Below are positions 41,757-46,955 of a stretch of DNA of 46,955 nt, piece by piece (position 1 is the first letter of the stretch; each line of letters opens with the position of its first letter). The notes below the pieces were generated by a model. That model had not been told where the DNA came from. It was given only the letters and a program-made list of their open reading frames with translations, and did not search any database. The stretch is from a virus. The stretch spans positions 1 through 46,955 of the IMG/VR virus record IMGVR_UViG_3300043449_000260, one strand, 5' to 3'. Position numbers and translations under genes: made by a program.

Positions 41757-41811
41757 GATAAAAGTAGCCTATGGATTTCTCCATAGGCCACCAAGGTCCC
41801 CGAAGGGGACG
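41757..41811 (-). terminator. Two-hairpin terminator cassette (GTCCCC repeat copy 2)
   Basis: On the minus strand: GTCCCCTTCGGGGAC (41797-41811), then TTGGTG, then a nine-pair hairpin GCCTATGGA-GAAA-TCCATAGGC (41768-41789) with a GAAA loop, then TACTTTTATCCC. It follows the stop at 41815. The same arrangement with compensating changes is repeated at 44361-44410. Confidence 0.8.
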
Positions 41812-41814
41812 ATA

Positions 41815-42024
41815 TTAGAAAGGAAGTTCTTCGGTTTCCAGCTTGGGTGAGGGTCGAGATGTCTTACCCTTGAGGCGAGGAGCTCGCGGATGGGTAGCAC
41901 TGCTATTGTCCCAGAGCGAAACCTTATGTTCCTTTCCATCAATGGTAACAGTACCATTGAACTTGGGGCTGTTGGGGTTGTCAGAGTTGACTTCCCAGAG
42001 GGCGATTCGAATTCCGTTATCCAT
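41815..42024 (-). CDS. Unknown small protein (69 aa)
   Basis: 69 residues. Strand-rich start (NGIRIALWEVNSDNPNSPKF; GTVTIDGKEHKVSLWDN), basic middle, C-terminal KLETEELPF, an acidic tail with a terminal Phe as in SSB-type proteins. This may be a nucleic-acid-binding or polymerase-interacting protein, but similarity is not shown. AAGGAAAG before ATG 42024, chosen over the in-frame extension to 42063. Confidence 0.68.
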   Translation of the reverse strand: MDNGIRIALWEVNSDNPNSPKFNGTVTIDGKEHKVSLWDNSSATHPRAPRLKGKTSRPSPKLETEELPF

Positions 42025-42157
42025 TGTTCTTTCCTTGAGATGCCCATGCAGCCAGTTGGGCAAAGGTTGCGAATCGGTGATTGAATGGCTGCTTGGGGGT
42101 CAGATTGATGAACCCCGTCTTGCGCTTACGGCGCTTGTTCTTGCTTGGCTTGCTCAT
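42017..42157 (-). CDS. Small basic protein (46 aa)
   Basis: 46 residues: a basic start (SKPSKNKRRKRKTGF) then FNHRFATFAQLAAWASQG. A strong AAGGAGT precedes ATG 42157, and the gene ends 8 bp inside the next one. It fills what would otherwise be an empty gap. Function unknown. Confidence 0.62.
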   Translation of the reverse strand: MSKPSKNKRRKRKTGFINLTPKQPFNHRFATFAQLAAWASQGKNNG

Positions 42158-42166
42158 GTTTACTCC

Positions 42167-42427
42167 TTAAGACTCTGCGTGCTGTTCGTTCCTGTTTTCC
42201 TGGAGCCATGTTGCAACTTCCCGGTGAGGGGTCTCAAAGTACCCAGCCCAGGACTCCAGCCAATCCAGCACCTCTCCAGACTCGGTACACAGAAAAGCCA
42301 TGGTTTCCCGAACCGGGATATGACCTTCCTGGCTGTTAACCGAGGAAATGTAGAAGTATCTGTCATCAACCTTCCAGATTGACTTGGGACCGTACTCCGT
42401 CTGCCACTGCTTGATGCACTCAATCAT
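42167..42427 (-). CDS. Unknown small protein (86 aa)
   Basis: 86 residues (IECIKQWQTEYGPKSIWKVD; VLDWLESWAGYFETPHREV), Trp-rich and acidic. ATG 42427 has AGGAGAG at ideal spacing. It is the first gene after structured region A. No family recognised. Confidence 0.7.
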   Translation of the reverse strand: MIECIKQWQTEYGPKSIWKVDDRYFYISSVNSQEGHIPVRETMAFLCTESGEVLDWLESWAGYFETPHREVATWLQENRNEQHAES

Positions 42428-42695
42428 GTTAACTCTCCTATAAAGGCGTACTCTCAACGCGAGAGTACATCTTATAAGGAACTCCGAATTGCCCGCTCGG
42501 AGTAACACGGTGGCTGATTACATAAGTATGGATTGCCAGCGTCCATACCCACTCCGCTGCACTCGGAGTTTATTGCACCCCTAGGTGCAGAACCTAGGTG
42601 AACCATGGCCAATGGCGTATCTACTAACTAAGCGTTAGCAGAGTCCGATACACCCCTAACTGCCTCCAGATCGGGAGGATGGGTGCGGGTAGTTT

Positions 42696-42723
42696 TGAGC
42701 AGTTTAACAGGACATGCTCAGGT
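42696..42723 (-). repeat. Covarying hairpin motif, copy 1
   Basis: Minus strand ACCTGAGCA...TAAACTGCTCA. Stem GAGCA/TGCTC, preceded by ACCT; loop ends AAAC. Confidence 0.75.
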
Positions 42724-42787
42724 CTGCAAGTCGGGTATCCTGTGCACCGCTGCTCCCAGCTATTTGGATACTTGCCTTGCTGTGTCT

Positions 42788-42813
42788 TGAGTAGTTTCTC
42801 GACATACTCAGGT
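42788..42813 (-). repeat. Covarying hairpin motif, copy 2
   Basis: Minus strand ACCTGAGTA...GAAACTACTCA. The stem becomes GAGTA/TACTC: both partners of one pair changed together relative to copy 1. Confidence 0.75.
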
Positions 42814-42907
42814 CGGAACAGCGTTTAGATTACCGTGGTCGCTGCTGTCTGTAGACCACTAACCAAATAGAGAATTTGGTTGGGCTCCTCTTGGAGCGAT
42901 AAATCCA

Positions 42908-42938
42908 GAATAGTTTTGATGACCAGAGCATATTCAGG
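42908..42938 (-). repeat. Covarying hairpin motif, copy 3
   Basis: Minus strand GCCTGAATA...AAAACTATTC, stem GAATA/TATTC: a second pair has also changed in both partners. The loop is longer than in other copies. Confidence 0.65.
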
Positions 42939-43088
42939 CTCGGTTGGCTTGGGGAACTAGTATACCCCAAACCTACAAACAAGTGGTGTCCCCGATTTAT
43001 ATGCCGCCTAGGGACGGTTGCTTGCGGTGCCCAGGATTGCCAATCCTATGTGGGCCTTCCCCTTGCGGGGAGAATGCCTGTTGGGAGA

Positions 43089-43331
43089 TTAAACTCCCCG
43101 TACAGGCGGAAAGGGTATGCCCCTTTTGTAGAGCTCATTTTGTAGAGCATTGATCTGGTCCAGAAGAACATCCCGTTGATCGTGAAGCCCTTCTAAAACC
43201 TTTTCCAGATCTGTCTTGAGATTCCCGAAGTCACCCCAAGAAAGGTTTGGTCCATAGGTATCCCATGGACGGTCTTGAACTATGTCCATGTAAACGAATG
43301 GACACATTCCGAGTTTATACTTACTCGTCAT
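43089..43331 (-). CDS. Unknown coiled-coil protein between the two RNA regions (80 aa)
   Basis: 80 residues. N-terminal KLGMCPFVYMDIVQDRPWDT and WGDFGNLKTDLEKVLEGLHD, then a helical DQRDVLLDQINALQNELYKR suited to a coiled coil, ending in Pro-rich IPFPPVRGV. AAGGGAAGT precedes ATG 43331. It is the only credible ORF in about 2 kb and is isolated between two structured regions. Function unknown; an RNA-partner role is a guess from context. Confidence 0.68.
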   Translation of the reverse strand: MTSKYKLGMCPFVYMDIVQDRPWDTYGPNLSWGDFGNLKTDLEKVLEGLHDQRDVLLDQINALQNELYKRGIPFPPVRGV

Positions 43332-44011
43332 GTTGACTTCCCTTCTGCCGTTAAGTGGCGTAAATACCGTGGGAAGATTCGAACCTCCCAATAGTGTGGC
43401 ATACATGGTGGATATGGATACTTGACTCACCATAAGTCAAGGAACATCCCACACTACACAACCTGTCGGCAAATACTTCTTAATAGTTTCCCACTAAGAA
43501 GCATGGGAGCCTTTATCTTATCCCGCTGCGGCTCATTACGGGACTGCACAGGTGTTAATCCCTCCAAACCTCAAGCCACCACGCAACTTGAGAGGGAAAA
43601 GACCACCTAGCGTTTCCACTAGGAGGTCCCATGTAACCCTATTTGCCCTACCAGATATGGAATGTGGGTTTAGGTATTCCATACGAGTTAGCCCTTGACC
43701 GTTGAAACTGGCGATAGTTGCCGTAGGTGTTTCAAGTCTACGGTTGCCACGGCTGTAGCAGTCGGGACCCCCCATTGTTATGGGAGGGGGCGCCTTGGAC
43801 CTAACCCCTATTTATACTCGTCCAAGCGAGTTGTTGATGTAGGCTACCACCCTACAGACCTTCAACAAAGGCTCACCCATTTAGGTACGTCATTGGCGGT
43901 GGGATTCCGCCTTAGATGAGACTGGATCTCAGCTAAAGACGTTTGAGAAGTGTCATAAAACACCCCCTTTCTGTGTATACCCATTGCAAGTACAACATGC
44001 AATGACAGAAG

Positions 44012-44038
44012 TGAGCAGTTTACTACACTTGCTCAGGT
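44012..44038 (-). repeat. Covarying hairpin motif, copy 4
   Basis: Minus strand ACCTGAGCA...TAAACTGCTCA, stem as in copy 1, different loop. Confidence 0.75.
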
Positions 44039-44174
44039 GCCTAGTTACGTCAATGATTCCCTTACAAGAATCGTGCCCTAACTAGCGGGATAGAGCCCTT
44101 TTTATGGTAGGGCTTAGTTATGCTCAGGCCCTCCTGCCCAGTTAATTGGTAACTTGCCAGGTTGCATACACCAT

Positions 44175-44200
44175 TGAGCAGTTTAAATACATGCTCAGGT
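44175..44200 (-). repeat. Covarying hairpin motif, copy 5
   Basis: Minus strand ACCTGAGCATGT...TTAAACTGCTCA, stem as in copy 1; ACCT and AAAC conserved. Confidence 0.75.
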
Positions 44201-44360
44201 ATACGGAACTCGCATCCGTAGCCGACATCATAGCATAGCTATGGCAAGGCTTTACTTCCTGATAACTCACCTATCAGGTAATGTCTACGAGTAAGCCAAG
44301 TCGTAGAGTACACCATTAAGGCACTACCCATTCCATAGAATGGCTAGTTGGTGATTTGAA

Positions 44361-44410
44361 AGGTAGCCTACAGGTTTCCCTATAGGCCACCACGGTCCCC
44401 GTCAGGGGAC
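44361..44410 (-). terminator. Two-hairpin terminator cassette (GTCCCC repeat variant)
   Basis: GTCCCC-TGAC-GGGGAC (44395-44410), GTGGTG, then GCCTATAGG-GAAA-CCTGTAGGC (44366-44387) and TACCTTTC. Same plan as 41757-41811 with altered loop and compensatory pairs. It follows the stop of the 86-residue gene by two bases and precedes structured region B, so it could be either a terminator or the 5' processing border of the RNA. Confidence 0.7.
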
Positions 44411-44411
44411 G

Positions 44412-44672
44412 TTAGGCTGTAACCAGCCCACGCTCATGGGCCTCCGTCAGGATGGCCTTGACGGTCTCAGGACGGCGAGCCTTGCCATCCAGGACCATCT
44501 TGACAAGATTCATGACCTGACGATCATTGAGCTTCTTGTAGTTCCCAGGCCAGTTCTCGTCACCCTTGCTGGTGATCGTGATCTTGCCGGAACTGAGCAT
44601 CGCCTGAATGGGATCGAACTGAACGATCTCACCCTGGGGCACGGTATCAGACTGCGTATTGTCTGCGCACAT
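44412..44672 (-). CDS. Unknown small protein (86 aa)
   Basis: 86 residues; polar start, then GNYKKLNDRQVMNLVKMVLD and a helical end (RRPETVKAILTEAHERGLV). Codons end in C/G much more often than in the replication genes. AGGAGAGG precedes ATG 44672. No family recognised. Confidence 0.68.
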   Translation of the reverse strand: MCADNTQSDTVPQGEIVQFDPIQAMLSSGKITITSKGDENWPGNYKKLNDRQVMNLVKMVLDGKARRPETVKAILTEAHERGLVTA

Positions 44673-44760
44673 GTGTCCTCTCCTGTTCTGTCATGTCATG
44701 GTAGGCTACGCCGCCTGTCATGTCATGTCAGGGTATAGGCATTGCCTATGTTCCACCACG

Positions 44761-44775
44761 GTCCCCGAAGGGGAC
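44761..44775 (-). repeat. Recurrent GTCCCC/GGGGAC hairpin, copy 3
   Basis: Identical core GTCCCCTTCGGGGAC with the shared TATC before and CGTGGTGG after; here not followed by the GAAA hairpin but by an ATAGGC/GCCTAT hairpin. Confidence 0.8.
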
Positions 44776-45072
44776 GATAAATAAACATAAGATAAGATAC
44801 ATTTAATAGGATGACATGGGAAATTAGCAGGGCATACCACAGCAATACCCCCTTTTAGGTGTAATTGCATGGGATATACCCAATAGGATGCCCGGAAATG
44901 CCCCTAGGATTGCATTACAGGCATTCTTATACCTGGGTAGGGGTATGGCAGGGTATGGTATGGCATGGTCTGTAATGAGCATAACATGAGAATGTCACTT
45001 CTACTCTATAACTACTCCCTAGCCTATGGCTACTAATAATCTATTTTTAGTAGATTAACAGCAAAGGAGAGG

Positions 45073-45094
45073 CCCCCCTAGTCGCTTAGGGGGG
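45073..45094 (-). terminator. Hairpin after 135-aa gene, probable terminator
   Basis: An 8-bp GC-rich stem CCCCCCTA/TAGGGGGG with a 6-base loop, 16 bp after the stop at 45110, followed on the minus strand by CCTCTCCTTTGC, a weak U tract. On the plus strand it is followed by TTTGCT. Confidence 0.6.
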
Positions 45095-45109
45095 TTTGCT
45101 CCACGGCTG

Positions 45110-45517
45110 TTAGACCGTGAGATCGACGAAGTTCCCGATGTGGGTCTCACGACCGAGGGTGCGCTGCGCCAGACGGAACTGGTCGAGGAAGAGATCCTGC
45201 CAGTTGGGCTGGTGGGCGACACGGCACGTCACGTTCCACTCGGGAACACAGCTGTGCGTCAGCATGATCACCACCTCCTCGCCCTCCTTCTTGCACTCGA
45301 CGGTGAAGTACGAGTTCTGGAAGATCCAGTCCGGGTTCCGCTCCTGGATCTGGAGCCAGTCCTCCTGGCCCTTGATCACCGTGTGGGTGTCTCCGGTCGG
45401 GAGGAAGGTGGTCAGGGCGATCTTCCCCAAGTGCTTCTTCGACGGCAGGAAGGTGCCGACGATCTTGCCCTCGGGGTTGAGGATCACGCGACGCAGACCG
45501 ACATTGATGCCACTCAT
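45110..45517 (-). CDS. Unknown GC-rich gene (135 aa)
   Basis: 135 residues from ATG 45517 (AGGAG upstream). Strand-rich start (VGLRRVILNPEGKIVGTFL), a middle with YFTVECKKEGEEVVIMLTHS, and a helical end (WQDLFLDQFRLAQRTLG). No family recognised. Codons favour C/G at the third position, unlike the phage core. Lies between the second RNA polymerase and the hairpin-rich leader. Confidence 0.72.
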   Translation of the reverse strand: MSGINVGLRRVILNPEGKIVGTFLPSKKHLGKIALTTFLPTGDTHTVIKGQEDWLQIQERNPDWIFQNSYFTVECKKEGEEVVIMLTHSCVPEWNVTCRVAHQPNWQDLFLDQFRLAQRTLGRETHIGNFVDLTV

Positions 45518-45603
45518 GGGCATACTCCTAAAAGCCCGTTTATGGGACACGGGTAACCCCTACTAAGACCTAGTAGGCAGGGCGGGCAGCATTGCCCAAA
45601 GCA

Positions 45604-45624
45604 CAGCACGGGGTTTCCCCCGTG
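45604..45624 (-). terminator. GAAA-loop hairpin after second RNA polymerase
   Basis: GCACGGGG-GAAA-CCCCGTGC, an 8-bp stem with a GAAA loop about 25 bp after the polymerase stop, followed by TGTGCTTTGGG. The weak T tract makes termination uncertain; RNA processing or stability is an alternative. Confidence 0.55.
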
Positions 45625-45649
45625 CCATGCGTTGTTAGAGGCGGTCAAA

Positions 45650-46955
45650 TCAGAACTTCATCCACCCAGTGTGGTGAGCGATGGACCAGTGGATGAGGTC
45701 CATCTGCTTGTCCGAGAGCGGCTTGGGAGCCTCCTGACCGTTGTCGATCAGGAACTTGTCCACACTCGGAACGTACTGATCCACGAAGCGATGGAGGACA
45801 GGACGAACGATCCGATGCATGTCCACGGCCTGACGAACAGGCACGATGAACGCATCGTGAACCGCCGCGTGTCCCACATAGCGACCCCAGTAGCGGAGCT
45901 GCCACTTGCGGATCGCACGGAACATCATCATGCGGATCCACGCATCGGCCTGGTGGGTCATGCGAACCACCAGACTGTAGGGATCAGCGATGTCGTGCAT
46001 CTCACCGATGCTGACCTCCATGCCCTTCGGGAAGAACCGCTGGCACCCGATGCCGTTGTAGCGGCACCGGATCACCTTCCCACCGGACATGATCTCCCAC
46101 TTGTGGTGGTTGTAGGTCCAGCCACCGATGTTGGTGAACGACGGCTTCCGTCCCGTTCGCGTGGTGTACGCACGACCAGCCTTCTCGATGGACTGGCAGT
46201 ACTCCTTCAGGGTGTGGTAAGCACCCCAAAAGGAATTGTAGTACTCCGAGGACAGATCGTACAGGGCCGAGTAGCCCTCGACCCAGCCCAGCTCACGGAT
46301 GATGTGCAGATAGTCCTCGTTGAAGAGGTTCCTGTTGTCAGTCCAGAGCTTGTCCATCACCTTCTCGTTGGGAAGGTTGATGGGCGAGAGCCAGCTGAGC
46401 GGAGCCTTCTTGGGATCATCCCAGAAGAGACCCGCCACAGCCCCGCGAGGACCCTGACCGTAGGTGGTCTGGGTCACGAAGGGCTTTGCCGTGTCCTTGG
46501 ACTTGAGCTTCGATTCCCACTTCTTGAGAGAGTTGGGAACGACCACCAGCTCTGCCACCGTGCGGCGGCAGTCCCGGTTGTCAGCACCGAACATGCTGGT
46601 GTCAGCCATCATGTTGCGGTCACGGCTCATGAGACCCAGCGCCATGGGTCCGCTGGTGACGAAGTCAGACTCCAGATGCGCTCCGCTGAAGCCAGTCTTG
46701 ATCACCTCATCAAAGAACACGGCCATGCGAAGCGAGAGCCACGGATTCTTGAACTTGCCTCCCAGCAGGGTATCCTGCCAGTTGACCAGCACCTCCTCGT
46801 GGTTATCCAGGTTCACCCCTGACGCATCCTCAATGATCTTGTCGATCCCGAGGTAGCGCAGGTTCGGGCCGTACCACGTCTGGTAGTAGAACTCCAGGGT
46901 GTTGCGAATCATCTGGTTACCCGTGTAGGTCACCAGACCCTCGCCGTACTCGCGG
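45650..46955 (-). CDS. Second single-subunit RNA polymerase, C-terminal part (open at window edge)
   Basis: 434 codons visible; the frame is open through 46955 (residues REYGEGL precede the GTG at 46933), so the N-terminal part is missing. Counting from that GTG, polymerase motifs are in the right order: motif A HLESDFVTSGPMALGLMSRD with Asp90, motif B KPFVTQTTYGQG (Lys150, Tyr158), MTHQADAWIRMM (T7 HSQDGSHLRKT), and motif C AAVHDAFIVP with Asp360. D-x-V-T-x-G-P in motif A is closer to N4-type than to T7 polymerases. It could be an N4 RNAPII-like early polymerase. Codon use is distinctly GC-rich. Confidence 0.78.
   Translation of the reverse strand, partial: REYGEGLVTYTGNQMIRNTLEFYYQTWYGPNLRYLGIDKIIEDASGVNLDNHEEVLVNWQDTLLGGKFKNPWLSLRMAVFFDEVIKTGFSGAHLESDFVTSGPMALGLMSRDRNMMADTSMFGADNRDCRRTVAELVVVPNSLKKWESKLKSKDTAKPFVTQTTYGQGPRGAVAGLFWDDPKKAPLSWLSPINLPNEKVMDKLWTDNRNLFNEDYLHIIRELGWVEGYSALYDLSSEYYNSFWGAYHTLKEYCQSIEKAGRAYTTRTGRKPSFTNIGGWTYNHHKWEIMSGGKVIRCRYNGIGCQRFFPKGMEVSIGEMHDIADPYSLVVRMTHQADAWIRMMMFRAIRKWQLRYWGRYVGHAAVHDAFIVPVRQAVDMHRIVRPVLHRFVDQYVPSVDKFLIDNGQEAPKPLSDKQMDLIHWSIAHHTGWMKF

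Larger units (their letters stand above)
42440..43085 (-). ncRNA. Structured noncoding RNA region A
   Basis: About 650 bp with no credible ORF and a dense set of hairpins, read on the minus strand: CCCC-GCAA-GGGG (43059-43070, GNRA loop), AGGATT/AATCCT, GCTCC-AAGA-GGAGC, AACCAAAT/ATTTGGTT, GTGGTC/GACCAC, CCTCC/GGAGG, CTCCG/CGGAG, GTATGGA/TCCATAC (42526-42548), ACTCCGA/TCGGAGT, and a closing 8-bp GTACTCTC/GAGAGTAC (42448-42468). Three copies of the covarying hairpin are included. The closing hairpin lies just before the ribosome site of the next gene. I infer a large structured RNA, perhaps of the GOLLD/ROOL kind, but no family match can be tested here. Confidence 0.6.
43345..44360 (-). ncRNA. 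Structured noncoding RNA region B
   Basis: About 1 kb without a credible ORF, densely structured on the minus strand. Examples: CCTAGTG-GAAA-CGCTAGG (43606-43623), CTCAAG/CTTGAG inside CCCTC/GAGGG, ATGGAAT/ATTCCAT, CCCAT-AACA-ATGGG, TTGGAC/GTCCAA, TGTAGG/CCTACA, GGCGG/CCGCC, CATTGCA/TGCAATG, CTAGTTA/TAACTAG enclosing GATTC/GAATC, CCTGATA/TATCAGG. A pseudoknot is possible: hairpin CCGTAG/CTACGG (43721-43743) whose loop TTGAAAC pairs with GTTTCAA at 43702-43708. Two copies of the covarying hairpin and a T-arm-like GGAGG-TTCGAAT-CTTCC (43370-43386) lie inside. Ends and number of transcripts are unknown. Confidence 0.6.
44673..45109 (-). promoter_or_regulatory. 437-bp gene-free spacer with hairpins, probable early leader
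   Basis: No credible ORF. It holds a TGACATGACATGACA short tandem repeat (44682-44732 area), the hairpin ATAGGCAATGCCTAT (44734-44750), GTCCCC repeat copy 3, an AT-rich block TTAAATGTATCTTATCTTATG, a GGTATGG-type repetitive stretch near 44930-44970, and a near-palindromic TAATCTACTAAAAATAGATTA around 45036-45057. Suitable for promoters of the operon below, though none can be assigned. Confidence 0.5.

Noticed and set aside
42696-44200. CRISPR-like interpretation of the repeated hairpins
   Set aside because: Spacing is irregular, only short stems and flanks are conserved, stems covary, and there are no cas genes; an RNA motif explains it better.
42696-44200. Hammerhead ribozyme interpretation of CTGA...AAAC hairpins
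   Set aside because: The hammerhead core CUGANGA...GAAA is not met (CTGAGCA, CTGAGTA, CTGAATA), and a three-way junction cannot be drawn.
45117-45566. Plus-strand ORFs of 138-149 codons
   Set aside because: Antisense shadows of the GC-rich 135-residue gene; composition is unnatural (Arg/Trp/Ser or Leu/Val/Asp runs).
45632-46822. Long plus-strand ORF (396 codons)
   Set aside because: It is antisense to the second RNA polymerase gene; such ORFs arise in GC-rich genes. Its product is low-complexity Val/His/Leu/Arg-rich with no domain and no ribosome site.
1-46955. A circular contig in which the large terminase continues across the ends
   Set aside because: Joining position 1 to 46955 meets a stop after eight codons in the terminase frame, and the base composition differs sharply.
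1-46955. Temperate or prophage lifestyle
   Set aside because: No integrase, excisionase, repressor or attachment-site pattern was found; gene content is that of a lytic T7-like phage.

Overview
The window reads as most of a T7-like lytic podovirus genome (Autographiviridae-type core). All recognisable genes lie on the minus strand, so transcription runs from high to low coordinates. Recognisable T7-style parts are a single-subunit RNA polymerase, gp2.5-type SSB, primase-helicase, gp5-type DNA polymerase, gp6-type exonuclease, portal, scaffold, capsid, tail tubes gp11 and gp12, a gp17-like fibre, and a small-terminase candidate followed by the start of the large terminase. I see no integrase or repressor. 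The window is not a whole genome: the large terminase is cut at position 1, a GC-rich gene is open at position 46955, and the two ends do not join in frame. Chains of TAATG/ATGA overlaps and strong AAGGAG sites support most of the small genes.

Layout in transcription order. (1) 46955-44412: a visibly GC-rich stretch with the C-terminal part of a second single-subunit RNA polymerase, two unknown genes, and hairpin-rich spacers. (2) 44411-42428: about 2 kb with only one 80-residue gene; the rest is densely packed with hairpins and carries five copies of a covarying hairpin, most simply explained as large structured noncoding RNA. (3) 42427-39447: small unknown genes and a DUF932-like gene closed by a strong terminator. 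(4) 39390-33144: a possible cysteine peptidase, ThyX, the T7-like RNA polymerase, a metallophosphoesterase, SSB, a RusA-like resolvase and a deaminase-like protein. (5) 33137-30657: five normal tRNA genes and two abnormal tRNA-like elements among small genes. (6) 30653-23376: a YkgJ-like cysteine cluster protein, primase-helicase, DNA polymerase, a P-loop nucleotide kinase, 5'-3' exonuclease and a B12-dependent (class II) ribonucleotide reductase. (7) 23365-8106: portal, a cassette of tiny basic Cys/Gly/Lys-rich proteins, two very large fibre-like proteins, a secreted beta-helix protein with a dockerin-like end, scaffold and capsid, closed by a terminator in the T7 T-phi position. (8) 8020-1: tail tubes, gp17-like fibre, spanin-like pair, holin candidate, terminases.

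Working together: the replication genes and the nucleotide genes (RNR, ThyX, kinase, deaminase) would supply and copy DNA. All five normal tRNAs carry U at the first anticodon position and read A-ending codons (AAA, CAA, UUA, AGA, AUA), which would help an AT-leaning phage in a host with few such tRNAs. The virion module departs from T7: no gp13-gp16 core genes follow gp12 within the window, while three proteins above 900 residues and a beta-helix protein suggest elaborate surface binding. The aquatic setting and the idea of a host with dockerin-type proteins (for example Planctomycetes) are inferences only.
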